DNA of 64,000 nt, taken from assembly GCF_041428715.1 (NCBI RefSeq), contig NZ_CP155572.1. The stretch is one strand, 5' to 3'. Position 1 is the first letter of the stretch. Every line of letters begins with the position of its first letter. Below the pieces are notes generated by a model that worked only from the letters and a program-made list of their open reading frames with translations, was not told where the DNA came from and searched no databases. The position numbers and the translations under genes were made by a program. Below are positions 49,701-56,867 of this stretch, piece after piece. This stretch comes from Sporomusa malonica. Lineage in GTDB: Bacteria > Bacillota > Negativicutes > Sporomusales > Sporomusaceae.

Positions 49701-52306
49701 GCTGAAGTCCCACTGTTAGTAATGTTGCCAGACTGAATCGTCAAAGTATTGTTGGCAATAACAGTACCGGTGTTATTTAGATTTTGGCCACTAACCATAA
49801 CGGCATTTCCATCAAGTCGCCCGTTGTTATTCACATCACCTGATGACAAAATATTCAATGCGTTTCCGGTCGCCGTAGTAGCACCGGTATCATTCGTAAT
49901 ATCGTGCGCACTTAGCTTGGCATCTCTAACAGCAGTAATACTTCCCTTATTCGTCACAATACCGCTCACGTTCACAGTTACATCACGATTGGCTTTCAGT
50001 TGACCACCGGCACGGTTCGTTAAATTGCCTTCTAATAATATATTAAGATCTTGACCGGCAATGGCCTGGCCGTTGCCATCTAGACTATTTGCAACAAGAT
50101 TAATATTGTTATTCGCTACTAGGTTTCCACTGTTATTTACTGCTGCCGCTTGGACAATTAGATTCCCACCAGCACTGATTGTGCCATCCGTGTTGGTTAC
50201 GTTGGCTTTACTTTCGTTAATATTGATATCTTGTCCAGCCGAAATAGTCCCCTTGGTATTATCCGTGCTTTGCTCACTAGTCATTGTCAGGTTGTTTTTC
50301 GCGATAACCTGACCGCCCTGGTTTGTAAGGTTTTGTGCCTTAACAGTTACATTACCATTACCGCCAATTAATCCGGACTGGTTTTGAAGAGACCCAGTCA
50401 CATGTACTTTCGTGTCACTCACATCGCGATTAATTACCTGTCCGCCACTATTATTCAATGACTGGGTGGTGACAGCCAAGCCTATACTTGCCTGGATACT
50501 GCCTTGCTGGTTATTCATCACACCAGAAGTGGTGATATTAATGGCATTTGCACCAATCATCGCGCCTTGCTTATTCAAAACTGAATTCGCAGTAACATCA
50601 AGTTGTTTTTGTGCTACAATACTGCCTTGAGTATTGTCGATGTTCCGGCCAAAAAGACTGGTTTGACCATTACTCACTATTTTGCCGCTAATGTTTGTTA
50701 GGTCGCCGATAGCTTGAACTGTCAACCTACCGGTCCCTGCGTGCTGTATCTGGCCTTGATTATTGCTTACCGTATTTGCATTAATAGTGAGTTCTGAAGC
50801 ATTAGTGGCAATCGTGCCACCGGTGTTATCGATGTGATCATTAGCTACTAGACTGGTCGCATCTGATCCAGTTTGCAAAATACTGCCACCTTGGTTGGAG
50901 ATGTCCTCTGCTATAATCGCTACTTTGCCTGCTGTAATTTGGCCAGCAACACCATTCACATTCTTATCATTTTTGACTGTACCTGCCGCGCTTATTTTTA
51001 GAGTATTCCCCACCTGCAGCACGGCCCCAGTGTGGTCGACGTCACCGCTTGTTGCCGCTATGTTGGCTGAGCTACCGGCATAGGTAGTTGCGCCGCTATG
51101 GTCAATAGTTGCCCCGGTTACAGAAAGGTTGCCACCGGCTATTGTCTGACCTTTGTCGCTTACAAAGCCTGTTGCAATTATACTGAGGTTACCTGTCGTT
51201 TGGGTTGTACCATTGCTATTGAGACCAGAGGCTAATGTTCCTGTAGAGGATATGTTGTTCGTAGCTAAAGCCGTGTTTTGAGCAGCCGCGATAACACCGG
51301 TATTGCTGATGGTACCGGCGCTGCTGACACTTGTGTTGTTTTGAGCGTAAACCGTTCCCTGGTTGGTTATATTGCCGGCAGCATTTATTGTTACATTGCC
51401 ACTGGCATTGGTATTGCCCGCGAGCGTAATTTTGCCATCGTTAGTTAGTATGAGGTCGCCGCCACTGGCAGACAGGGTACCTTGGCTGTTAACGCCAACG
51501 CCGTGTTCAGTTCCTACCAGTTTAATTTTATTGGCGTACATGCCGCCCAAGGCGCCGACATCAATGGCTACCTGGGGTTGGCTGCCATCGCCGGCAACTT
51601 CTTGTGTATTCAGGGTGTTGTAGGCAACGTTGTTACTGCCGGTAACTACGTTAAGTTCTTTCGCCCAGATACCGGAATTCGCAACTATGGCTCTACTGAT
51701 TAGATCCAGACGGTCGGCACTCGCTCCGTCAATTCCGGCTCCTTTTACGGTTATTTGGCCACCAGCAACTCGAAAAGCCTCTAAACTACTATTACCGCCG
51801 AATACCGGCGTACCGGTAGTAAGCATGCCTCGACCGGTGTTAATAAATCCAAAGCCATCACCGATTATGCCATTGCGATTGGCAATAATAACATCTGCTC
51901 TCTGGCCGGCTACCTCTAGGTAACCACGCAAATTACTGATGTTATTCCCAGTGACTTCGTTCAGGATAATTCGGGCTGAACCGGCTGTAAGGTTAGGATT
52001 GCCAGGTATATATCCAGCAAGCTGCGTTTTAGATATGCCCAATGCGTTGTTTAAGATAAGACCCTTAAGGTCGATATTAAACTGTTGATAGAGGTTACGA
52101 GACACACCTGCCGCCGATGGCGCGGTGATTTGCACTAATGGAGTGCCATCTGGGGCACTGACTATCGTAGGGCGGTTTTGTTTTGGTGCGTTTGGATCAG
52201 CTACTGTTTGCGCTGCAACCAAGACCGGCTGCAAGCTAAATAGCACGAGCGTTATCCAAGCCACTATTTTATTAGCTTTGCTCTTCCTTGAACAAAAAAC
52301 TGTCAT
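37724..52306 (-). CDS. CdiA-like TpsA2: contact-dependent toxin delivery protein with AHH nuclease tip
   Basis: About 4860 residues from ATG 52306 (GGAGGAGA upstream; ATG 52330 is less favoured). Signal peptide to about residue 33; TPS domain to about 280 ('ANRNGIIGDGFGF'). FHA repeats contain near-identical super-repeats starting near 51350, 49630, 47920, 46650 and 44990, mostly spaced 1.7 kb. A Gln/Thr-rich block (42500-41900) precedes the FhaB/CdiA-type domain 'RYLVETDPRFANYKNF' (about residue 3510). A second FHA block and the pre-toxin 'LGKIFDKKTVQERQELAQVFG' (about 4470) lead to the boundary 'SGTKNN' near residue 4590. The tip has 'ASAAHHIVAGNS' and 'AYHPSLHTDAYYNKV', the AHH nuclease domain. 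Intact; transported by the upstream TpsB and neutralised by the downstream Imm11-type protein. Confidence 0.93.
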   Translation of the reverse strand: MTVFCSRKSKANKIVAWITLVLFSLQPVLVAAQTVADPNAPKQNRPTIVSAPDGTPLVQITAPSAAGVSRNLYQQFNIDLKGLILNNALGISKTQLAGYIPGNPNLTAGSARIILNEVTGNNISNLRGYLEVAGQRADVIIANRNGIIGDGFGFINTGRGMLTTGTPVFGGNSSLEAFRVAGGQITVKGAGIDGASADRLDLISRAIVANSGIWAKELNVVTGSNNVAYNTLNTQEVAGDGSQPQVAIDVGALGGMYANKIKLVGTEHGVGVNSQGTLSASGGDLILTNDGKITLAGNTNASGNVTINAAGNITNQGTVYAQNNTSVSSAGTISNTGVIAAAQNTALATNNISSTGTLASGLNSNGTTQTTGNLSIIATGFVSDKGQTIAGGNLSVTGATIDHSGATTYAGSSANIAATSGDVDHTGAVLQVGNTLKISAAGTVKNDKNVNGVAGQITAGKVAIIAEDISNQGGSILQTGSDATSLVANDHIDNTGGTIATNASELTINANTVSNNQGQIQHAGTGRLTVQAIGDLTNISGKIVSNGQTSLFGRNIDNTQGSIVAQKQLDVTANSVLNKQGAMIGANAINITTSGVMNNQQGSIQASIGLAVTTQSLNNSGGQVINRDVSDTKVHVTGSLQNQSGLIGGNGNVTVKAQNLTNQGGQVIAKNNLTMTSEQSTDNTKGTISAGQDININESKANVTNTDGTISAGGNLIVQAAAVNNSGNLVANNNINLVANSLDGNGQAIAGQDLNILLEGNLTNRAGGQLKANRDVTVNVSGIVTNKGSITAVRDAKLSAHDITNDTGATTATGNALNILSSGDVNNNGRLDGNAVMVSGQNLNNTGTVIANNTLTIQSGNITNSGTSAAINSKTDMKLGVNGTLVNQGTIYAQGNAKLDNVDTLINTGVLASAQNTTVSAQVVASTGAIGAGIKNDGSVGASGNLTITAAGAVTTQGQTLAGGDLTVTGTSLDFAGSKTYAGRTANITATNSDFNHTGAEMQVNGALTISVAGAVKNNKSATGVAGKITAGKVIITANNISNKGGSIKQIGSDAVTMKSGNTIDNTGGTIATNSSSFTIQANAVTNNQGQIQHAGTGTLVVETTGDINNKSGSIASNGQILLTGQNIDNTQGIVLAEKQLEINAASVANNQGIFVASNAINLTASATLNNQQGVIQAGSGLAVTAQSMNNSEGKVINLDANDTEINVTGSILNQSGLIGGNGDVDVIAQSLTSQGGQVMAKNNLTITSAQGTDNTNGTISAGQDVIFNESRGNLTNTDGTINAGGTMSILAVAVDNTRGSLAANKDINLDAKSLNGNGQTIAGQDLTVSLEGNLTNSTGGQLKANHDVTVDVSGTMTNQGSITAVRDVKLNAHHIINDTGATTASGNALAISASGNVTNNGKMNAKIVEIKGQNLKNTGTLAADTLMVQSETMTNSGSSASINSTSEMSLDVNSDLVNQGTIYAQGNATIENVDTLTNSGVLASAQNTTVSAQVVASTGALGAGIKSDGSVGTSGNLTVLSNGSVTSKGQTLAGGDLVITGASIDQSGGKTYAGSKASITANSGDVNHTGAVLQAKGSLTVAAAGTVKNDMGQIIANKMAITASSISNKSGIIKQTGSDATTLMVTDNIDNTSGSIASNGDTLILQSSFLTNSNGQIQHAGAGTLEMITTGGLANNGGDIASNGQTNIQAPATDNTNGSIVSQKQLNVKATSITNSQGSLVGDAIKITSQGAFNNKQGLIQANKGLVLKAQSFDNQSGKVLSLDNSGATLTVDQTIENAGGIIGSNGDVSLTAASLVNHGGQVLAQRNLTVNVSQGLDNTGGKLMSQQNINLNQSNSALNNTNGTISASGALTVQSSEINNTHGNITANMDINLTNTGALTNTGVIASAQNITISAQTIDSTGTIASGLNSDGTASSNGNLTITAAGAVIANGKNIAGGNLKVTGSSIDHSGATTYVGGSAGITATSGDIDHRGATLQVDGTLTMDAAGAVKNMKNTNGVGGRITADKVVITAGDILNQGGSIQQVDSSTTVLTASNKIDNTDGTIATNGSDLIVQSNKINNSQGKIQHAGIGTLTLQATNGLKNVSGIIASNGQTNLTAQSFDNMQGRIGAQKRLNIASDSIINNQGEIIGADAVTFTVGNALDNHQGVIQSAKGLKVAVQLLNNSGGQVINLDASDTEINVRGNVQNQSGLIGGNGNVAVIAQNLTNQAGQIIAKNNLTISSKQSTDNTQGTISAGQDINFTEEGANLTNIDGTIKAGGALSVQAVVVNNSGGNLAANKNIDINAKILDGNGQTIAGQDLIISLDENLTNSTGGQLKANRDITMNVAGTVINKGSIIAVRDADLSASHIANNTGATMASGNNLAIVAFGSVNNNGRIDSDTVEIKDQNLNNTGTLTADTLMVQSENMTNSGTTAAIKSTADMNLQVNGILANQGTIYAQGNAKIENVDTLTNSGVLASAQNTTLSAQSVSSTGALGAGIKSDGSVGTSGNLTVLANSAVTAKGQTLAGGNLAIEGTSIDLSDSKTYAGGTANIIAKSGDVNNTGANMEVNGALAITAAGNLKNDADAQGNAGRIIADKVFVTANIISNKGGIIKQKGSGTSTLKATNSIDNTNGTIASNAEDLALQSASITNSGGQIQHAGTGKLDVTTNGNLTNVGGDIASNGQTTIHSQIINNTNGSVVSQKQLNIEAASINNNQGALAGDAVNINTQGALTNKQGLIQASKGLVLKAQSLDNQSGKVLSLDNSGATVTIAQAIENADGLIGGNGDVSLTATSLSNHGGQVLAQGSLTVNASQGLENTGGKLMSQQNMNLNQSNSALNNTNGTISASGTLTAQAKSINNTNGNLTAILDVNLTTQKLNGNNSKTTAGRDVNITINGDYTQETSNQIQGNRDVNIKVNGAATNQGNITAVRNTSLNATNINNKVGATTSAGNLLKVAATGDVNNSGRLDGSAVMVNGQNMNNAGAVIADTLTVQANNITNTGDSAILATTSNMNLNATGSVENKDGATIYSLGNIIISGSANRDGNGLPVDNAASVLNQSATIEADGNIVIYANDITNKKRVLVTGQTVVSDVTYSSPFDRTVYWTVRQGGGSHGGGDDITSSRFLTNLLDPDTAILINSTGALDQYGSHNAPTWMIGQTVTETNFIQDSPEGKIAASGNIFLRAGTVNNNNSTVVASGILDASGVINNISQGRVRASTRHLADTAIYMSSFYGRLYYYDESDTEENRKYVDAILRFHDETIYEQLPSSTALFGGGQAVLIHAPSVNNITKNPTSVTGGNFSTLQSTQQSNVSKIQTVIGNTTLQGNSILAQNGGTTINPGNTPVNNQTSIGQSGQSNSVSGVGSGNNNILQQMGLDSAVNQIGSGGNFSNLQSTQQSKVSEIQTVLGDTTIQGSTTLGKNGSTTINPSSTPVGNTAAVGQAEQHSTLSNIQAESGRNTTLQGSTTLGQKSSTTINPSNTSTGNTAAVGQAGTNSTASNVVNKNGMNITLPSNGLYTIHTEPSSRYLVETDPRFANYKNFISSDYMLQNLGLDPAKTMKQIGDAFYQQKLIRDQVSQLTGKQFLGEYSSNEDQYKALMDSGTTYAKQFNLQVGVALTAAQMAHLTSNMVWMVEQEVQGQKVLVPVVYLAPNQTNSLRSNGAIITAENVQITTDQDIVNQNSKITGGTVNLVAGRDIKNETTTYVAKTGENLKAGNDIRTIAGQTAEISATGNLTIDAKRDVNITGGKVSAGEDITLDAGRNLNVTAVVTNDKTTAKNYLTDTTTNVVSSIKAGGNITMTSQQDANLSGAQVEAGNDLTLTSIAGNINISAVKDETLEDIKVGTSGNWKRTRTDDETVIGSTLQAGGNVNITAVNPVAPNANSGNITIAGSNIYSDSGKILIDADNDVTLQEVKEKHESLVQTHKKKSGFLSSKTTDKLDYSLVNEVKGSTISGDSVDINSGKDLTVKGSNVVATNDVSLHADNDVNITSAQETGQDEHYKRVKKSGLFSGGGLGFTIGKQTETTKLNEQVKGEIGSTIGSINGNVSITAGNKVNSAGSTLASGKDINITGKDVTIDNTINTYDSQYKYEFKQSGLSVSLGGGVIDAGTSLVGNVGRAGEVEDERLKALYGFKAQQDLKKLGDQLEGNFKDGLSINVSLGSSKMTVEQNTHVETVNTSNITAGGNVTIKATEGNVNLKATSVNATDVTLDAAKDLNIESAQNKEQTNTKTNSSSSSIGASFGLTGSFGGFTGSASSSKGKENVTIGTNTESVINASGTATLKSGNDTNIIGSQVKGEKVVAGIGGNLNIVSQQDSDTYTAKNQSVGFGFGTDKISGTHGSVSAGKTNSEYNSVVEQAGIYAGKDGFDITVEKNTDLKGAVISSEATPDKNTLSTDTLTFSDIENKAEYKANSIGVGYAAGKDANGKDVEKKDLGLTPNIGVTASEDADSTTQSAISPGTIEVRSNPNQDLSGLSRDPSGAVNALGKIFDKKTVQERQELAQVFGEVAYQAVGDLAIKNGWKEGSPEKVALHALVGGIMSELGGSSFAAGAVGAGVNEIIQGELSKITDPALHQWASALVGAVSSQVAGGNAQTGASTAASGTKNNYLSHEQYAKYIQELADNQKLLQEGKITPEQAKAKEQEIKQKWSNVAQAQDVELTSRANDESNIADILNEINKTGYVFDTDLQNYGMSKELALQNIHTLLQAGGAIPGLSATVTAGEVILFVSEGNNEAAVKEIALYIGSLGLGKTVSVVKTAVSTGSSAASSKKLAENLITAGAERPDYASAAHHIVAGNSPKANEARAILEKFGVGIDDAANGAFLPTVKDVSNSAYHPSLHTDAYYNKVNELLRNATNKAEALDILETISTKLKNGTFMN

Positions 52307-52343
52307 TTTATCTCCTCCATGAGATGTCATTTTCCAACCGGAT

Positions 52344-54047
52344 CTATATCTGATAAAGTAGTTGGAATCCTACTACTTTATCCGGCACTCGCATTCCCGC
52401 CGGTCGTTTAATTGGCGTGCCAACAAATACGTCATATTGGGCAGTGCCTAGGTTTCCCCGTACCCCCACTGTTGAGCCGACTAAGCTTTTACCAGGAGCT
52501 TGATTAACGGAGGCTCCGCTGATTTGGCCAACGTCCAGGGCCAGATAGACTTCTGGTCCAGATTCCTTGATGGGAACACTGAGTTCATTACGCAGGTACC
52601 AGCCATTTTCGGCAGCTAAGGTTTGTTCTCCATCGAAACCTCGCACAGTATAGCGGTTACCGATACTGAGGAATTCGGAGGCATACAGCATGTCTTTGGT
52701 ATATTGCCCGTGCAAGGTTGCGTTGTAGCTTGCCTTGGTTCTCCCAATAGTAACAGGAGCTGTGAGGCTAGCGTCCAGTGTCCAGATGTTATAGTGGGTA
52801 GTCGGCTGATCGTCCGTACTAGCGGCTGGATCGTCTTGGGCACCCAACCAGGGGACTCCTCGTTTGTAGGCTATGGTATAGTCGACAATTGTCTGGCCAT
52901 TGTATTGTTTATGGATCAACGCAAGCTTTGCTGCAGTGGTTTTGCGTCGTTGAATTTCAATTTCAGTGTCATCGATATAGGACTTGCTTGAATCTTTAAT
53001 GACGCTAAAGGCCATACTGGTTTTCTGATGCTGATCACGATACACTAGTTTTTCTGCTTTGAATTCAAGGTTTCTGCTATGGCCGGATGACACGAATGAG
53101 GTGCCCATGCTTTCAATTGTCTGGTGGTATTTATATATTGAGCTTGCAAGGGAATACGTCCAATATCCGTGAGGAGCTGAATAGCTGAAGCTGTCTCCTC
53201 GAGTACCATACCGATAGCCTTTTCTCTCCGCGTCACTGTTAATGGAGATGTTGAACAAGTCATTAATACCAAACAAATTATCTAAGGAAAATGTCTCAGA
53301 TGCCTGCAGTTTACCAGTAGCTTTACTGCCGGAGTCGTCGAGAGACATTACTAATTTCCATGGTTTCTTTTGTACGACTGAGATTTGTACTATCGATTCA
53401 CCAGGCTTGTCCCCCGGAAGTAGTTGCATTTGAGCGTCCTGGGATGGGACGCGCTTCATTTGCTCTAATCCCTGCTCCAAGTCTCGTAGATTAAGGATAT
53501 CTCCCGGTCTTGCGGGGAAAGCGCTTTTCCAATCAGCTCGAATGGTGGGATCCGATAGTTTGATGTCTTTAATAGTCCCGGGAACAACTTGCAGAGTGAG
53601 GACACCTGTTGATATGTTTTGCTGGGGAATGAGTACTCTTGTTGTTACATAGCCACGGTCGATGAAGGCGTTGGTAAGCATTTTTACAATGAGGTTTATC
53701 CCTTGCCAGCCGATCTTCTGTCCATAGTACTTGTTTATCAGCTCATAAAGCCAAGGGAACCTGCCTGCTTCATCTCCTTCAATCTTAATAGTGTTTATAG
53801 AGAAGCTGGGTGTCTCGTCAGGAAGTTTTACCGCTTCAGTGCCTTGTTTACCCTTCTGCAGGAAAACGTCCTTGCTTTGCCCGCGTTGCCTGCGATCCTG
53901 CTCTTCTTGGCGTGCTTTTCGATTTTGCTCTTCAATATCTGTTTGTGTTGGTGCCGCCCAAGTCAGATTCATGTTAGTAAAAAAAATTGTTAAGATAAGT
54001 GCACAAGTCTTAATTACTCGTAAGTATTTTTGTTTATGCTGTAGCAT
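52344..54047 (-). CDS. CdiB-like TpsB2 outer-membrane transporter
   Basis: About 567 residues from ATG 54047 (CAGGAG eight bases upstream; the longer start at 54089 adds an unlikely N-terminus). Signal peptide ending 'MNLTWAAPTQ', a charged linker ('EEQNRKARQEEQDRRQRG', the TpsB N-terminal helix), two POTRA domains ('FSINTIKIEGDEAGRFPWL', 'TRVLIPQQNISTGVLTLQVV'), then the barrel with the tip motif 'YTVRGFDGEQTLAAENGWYL'. It threads the CdiA-like partner through the outer membrane. The tpsA start lies 37 bases downstream. No riboswitch core is visible in the 54048-54357 leader, in contrast to the first TPS operon. Confidence 0.94.
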   Translation of the reverse strand: MLQHKQKYLRVIKTCALILTIFFTNMNLTWAAPTQTDIEEQNRKARQEEQDRRQRGQSKDVFLQKGKQGTEAVKLPDETPSFSINTIKIEGDEAGRFPWLYELINKYYGQKIGWQGINLIVKMLTNAFIDRGYVTTRVLIPQQNISTGVLTLQVVPGTIKDIKLSDPTIRADWKSAFPARPGDILNLRDLEQGLEQMKRVPSQDAQMQLLPGDKPGESIVQISVVQKKPWKLVMSLDDSGSKATGKLQASETFSLDNLFGINDLFNISINSDAERKGYRYGTRGDSFSYSAPHGYWTYSLASSIYKYHQTIESMGTSFVSSGHSRNLEFKAEKLVYRDQHQKTSMAFSVIKDSSKSYIDDTEIEIQRRKTTAAKLALIHKQYNGQTIVDYTIAYKRGVPWLGAQDDPAASTDDQPTTHYNIWTLDASLTAPVTIGRTKASYNATLHGQYTKDMLYASEFLSIGNRYTVRGFDGEQTLAAENGWYLRNELSVPIKESGPEVYLALDVGQISGASVNQAPGKSLVGSTVGVRGNLGTAQYDVFVGTPIKRPAGMRVPDKVVGFQLLYQI

Positions 54048-54357
54048 GTAGTAGGTCTCCTGTTCCAAAGATGAAATAGACTGCCTCATCCAGAAGTCGA
54101 GCCAACGAGATTTCTAGTTCAAATTAGGATATATCTATACCAAAAAAGACATTTATGTATACTTAGTTCTTTGCAATCCAATTTTTCCCTTTTAAAAAGG
54201 AATAATTGCACATAATTTATATTTTCTTGCTTCTTTCGATGTTTGTAAGATAATGCTCCTCATTAAAGTAATCCGGATAAAATTTTCTCTGATCGAACTT
54301 AAATAGTCGCTTTCCGGGATCGATCGCAAAACGAGCCAAAAATCTTTTTAAAATCTC

Positions 54358-54398
54358 AAAAGGCCTCATCCCTCGTGCATTACGGGTTGAGACCTTTT
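54358..54398 (-). terminator. intrinsic terminator of the methyltransferase gene
   Basis: AAAAGGTCTCAACCC pairs with GGGATGAGGCCTTTT around a 10-base loop; the symmetrical A/T tracts make it bidirectional. It lies 12 bases after the 54410 stop. Confidence 0.85.
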
Positions 54399-54409
54399 GA
54401 TAGGGCGTC

Positions 54410-55153
54410 TTAGTTTCTTCTTGCTCTTAAAAAAAGAAAGTGAGGCTTCCGGGTTAATTTCTCATATATTTTAGGTTGTAATTCTTTAAATTTTTCTGTC
54501 GGCATAGGTTCTGCTAATTCTTCAATTGTGAAGCCAGCTTCAATTACAGACGAGATTATTTTCCACAAAGGTCTTCGATAAAATTGCACTTTTACTTTTC
54601 CTTTGTTAGTTTCCCATTCATCTTCTAATAGTTCCGTTAAAAAATAGTTTTCTCTATTAAAATATGTGAAATCCATAAACGGGTGATGTACAGAAAAAAC
54701 TAGGTACCCCGATTGCTTGAGTATTCTACCAAACTCTGACATCGCAACGTTCCAGTCCTTAAGATAGTGAAGCGTTAAGGACGATACTACAATATCTATT
54801 GATTTATCTGCTATGAAACTCAGTGGCTCATTTAGATCCGCTCTTACCACCTTCGCCCTATGTCCAACTCTTTTTTGGGTCATTGCTATCATGCTAGGGC
54901 TAAAGTCTAAGGCTGTCACATTAGCGCCTTGATCAATGAGCCACTTAGTATACCACCCTGCAGCACAGCCAGCGTCTAACACTTCTTTGCCTGTAACGCA
55001 CGGAAGTAATGATAATGTGCCTGGCCGTTCATAATACGCATTAAATGGTTTAGTATCTACAAACGTAAAATAGTATTCAGCCATTTTTTCATATGAATCG
55101 AGAGAAATAGAGTTTTTATTTATCACTGCTTTCGACTCTAATTGGCTATGCAA
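54410..55153 (-). CDS. class I SAM-dependent methyltransferase
   Basis: 247 residues with the Rossmann motifs in order: motif I 'KEVLDAGCAAGWYTKWL' (about 57-73), acidic 'VTALDFSPSMI', motif 'ADLNEPLSFIADKSIDIVVSSLTLHYL', and 'ILKQSGYLVFSVHHPF'. This is the UbiE/Methyltransf_11 type acting on a small molecule; the substrate cannot be told. GGGGGAA lies about 12 bases before the ATG. Monocistronic with its own terminator. Confidence 0.9.
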   Translation of the reverse strand: MHSQLESKAVINKNSISLDSYEKMAEYYFTFVDTKPFNAYYERPGTLSLLPCVTGKEVLDAGCAAGWYTKWLIDQGANVTALDFSPSMIAMTQKRVGHRAKVVRADLNEPLSFIADKSIDIVVSSLTLHYLKDWNVAMSEFGRILKQSGYLVFSVHHPFMDFTYFNRENYFLTELLEDEWETNKGKVKVQFYRRPLWKIISSVIEAGFTIEELAEPMPTEKFKELQPKIYEKLTRKPHFLFLRARRN

Positions 55154-55284
55154 GGTAATTCCCCCTAAAATCTCAACGCAGAATAACTAATCAAACTCTT
55201 GTTATTGCACCATTTAGGATTTGCTTGGTGAGGGTTTTACATACGCTCGCTAATTGACAATTGTTATATCACCGTCCCCAGGTC

Positions 55285-55863
55285 TCAAACCCGCAATTCA
55301 AAGTTTTGCTTGACTTTGGGGGCTGTAGTTTGAGGAGCTATAACTATATCTAAGCCATCCTTATTAATTACTGTAGTTGTTCTCTTAGAATAGTCAATCA
55401 CAGTGCGATTTTGTTTTGTTCTATTTTTAAATAAACGTAATCCCATCAGGATTACAGCAGTAATGCCCACAATGCCTACGAAGGGAGCGTAGCTTACACT
55501 GGCTGGCTTGCTATCTATCGCTGGCAGTTTGGCGGGAACGGCAGTCTGCGTAGAAATTCTAGCCTGAGAATCAAAGGATGCGATGGGAGCTGCCATATTA
55601 TTAGTCTTGCTAACCGTTGCTGCGGCAGGCTCTGACTTTTCGCCGACTTTGGTCTGTGTCGAATTACCTTGAAAAGCCTTTCCTAGTCCTTCTAGTTCCT
55701 TGACAGTACTTGACACCGCCGGGCTTATCGACTTACCCGAGTTTGGGGTTGAGTTAGCAGAAGCAGCCGTAGGCGGATTAGTGGATGTATTTGAACTTGG
55801 CAGCGTAACTGTTGGGGCTACAGGTGGCGAAGGTTTTGTTGGAGGGGTAGGAGCCACTGGCAT
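55285..55863 (-). CDS. unknown single-pass membrane protein with Pro/Ser/Thr-rich stalk
   Basis: 192 residues. Residues 1-120 are low complexity, rich in Pro, Ala, Ser and Thr ('PTPPTKPSPPVAPTVTLP'). A hydrophobic helix at about 127-145 ('FVGIVGITAVILMGLRLF') is followed by a basic stop-transfer (KNRTKQNR) and a short C-terminal domain ('TTVINKDGLDIVIAPQ'). No signal peptide, so the topology is probably N-out, C-in. GAAGGTG lies about nine bases before the ATG. Family not recognised. Confidence 0.65.
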   Translation of the reverse strand: MPVAPTPPTKPSPPVAPTVTLPSSNTSTNPPTAASANSTPNSGKSISPAVSSTVKELEGLGKAFQGNSTQTKVGEKSEPAAATVSKTNNMAAPIASFDSQARISTQTAVPAKLPAIDSKPASVSYAPFVGIVGITAVILMGLRLFKNRTKQNRTVIDYSKRTTTVINKDGLDIVIAPQTTAPKVKQNFELRV

Positions 55864-56006
55864 AATTAAAACACCTTCAATCTATCATACAATAATCTAA
55901 TGACTATATTCCGCACGCTAAGCAATCATCCTTTTTTTCGACGAATTTTTAGGATCAGAACCATCCAGCCCTAACCGCCTATTTCTTTATTGATATAAGG
56001 AGCTAG

Positions 56007-56441
56007 CTATATATTTTTCGAGTAGATATGTATATCTTCCCTTTTATGAAAGCCGATATGGTCCCAAAAATCCATACCTTGACTGTTATCTGCAAATACA
56101 AACAGATGGCATTTTGTTATAGCGGCTTCCTGAAGCTTGGCTAAACAACCTTCCACTAACTTCTGTCCAATCCCCCTTCTTCTATATTTGTCGTGCACCG
56201 CCAGATGATAAATAAACCCTCGGCGTCCGTCATGTCCGCATAGTATGGTGCCAACAAGCTCGTTACCTATTTCAGCGACAAAACTCAATCCATTGTTTCG
56301 GCTTAAGAATATGCCAATATTCTCTTTCGAATCGGCTTCATTCACCCCTAGTCCTGGTGTACTTTGCCAAAGAGTGATTATGGTTTCATAATCTTCCAGC
56401 TTCAGCTCCCGGATTCTAATTTCACTCAAAATTACCGCCTC
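56007..56441 (-). CDS. GNAT-family N-acetyltransferase
   Basis: About 145 residues. 'IRIRELKLEDYETIITLWQSTPG' is the first strand and helix, 'LVGTILCGHDGRRGFIYHLAVHDKYRRRGIGQKLV' carries the acetyl-CoA-binding R-R-x-G-I-G loop, and 'FVFADNSQGMDFWDHIGFHKR' is the C-terminal strand-helix. This resembles the YpeA/RimI-like subfamily. Start choice: ATG 56441 is used; a TTG at 56426 with GGAGG ahead of it fits family length better, and an ATG at 56504 would add 21 atypical residues. Substrate unknown. Confidence 0.88.
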   Translation of the reverse strand, partial: EAVILSEIRIRELKLEDYETIITLWQSTPGLGVNEADSKENIGIFLSRNNGLSFVAEIGNELVGTILCGHDGRRGFIYHLAVHDKYRRRGIGQKLVEGCLAKLQEAAITKCHLFVFADNSQGMDFWDHIGFHKREDIHIYSKNI

Positions 56442-56754
56442 CATCCGCTCTAATGCCGCTTCCTCAAAGTGTACGCTATTCTTGATAAATTTTGCTTCCG
56501 GCAATTGTCCACACTACTCTTGCTTAGGTATAGTTTCCGGCAATGTTAAAATTCTCTCTCACAAGGGGTATCCCTTTAATTAATAAAACATACCTAAATA
56601 TGACAATATAGTAACGTCTCCTACATCTTTTAGGTTTGCAGGAATTTGATAGGTCATCATAGAAAAAGGTAAGTGCATTTTTCACATTGGAAAGTCGGGC
56701 AAGTGAGTTTGTTTGGACGCTGAAATAGGTATCGATATTGAAATGTCTATGTAA

Positions 56755-56782
56755 AAAGACATTTATGGATGTCTTTTTTTTA
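56755..56782 (+). terminator. hairpin with T-run upstream of the menaquinone operon
   Basis: AAAGACAT pairs with ATGTCTTT and is followed by TTTTT on the plus strand, about 86 bases before mqnE. It could terminate an upstream transcript or attenuate the operon. No gene is seen in 56505-56858. Confidence 0.5.
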
Positions 56783-56867
56783 TGTAATGACCGTGTGCAG
56801 GCTCGATACTTTTGCTGGCAACGCACTGGGCGCGAGCCAAGTTTTCTAAACTAAGGGGATGATTTTC

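Noticed and set aside
37900..52300. Dozens of plus-strand open frames of 60-170 codons opposite tpsA2 (and opposite tpsA1 and the cassettes)
   Set aside because: They are antisense shadows of repetitive, stop-poor FHA coding sequence: no ribosome-binding sites, no family motifs, and the same shadow recurs wherever the sense repeat recurs.
54048..54357. Second c-di-GMP riboswitch ahead of the CdiB/CdiA operon
   Set aside because: No GGGCAAACC or GGGACGCAAAGC-type core on the minus strand.
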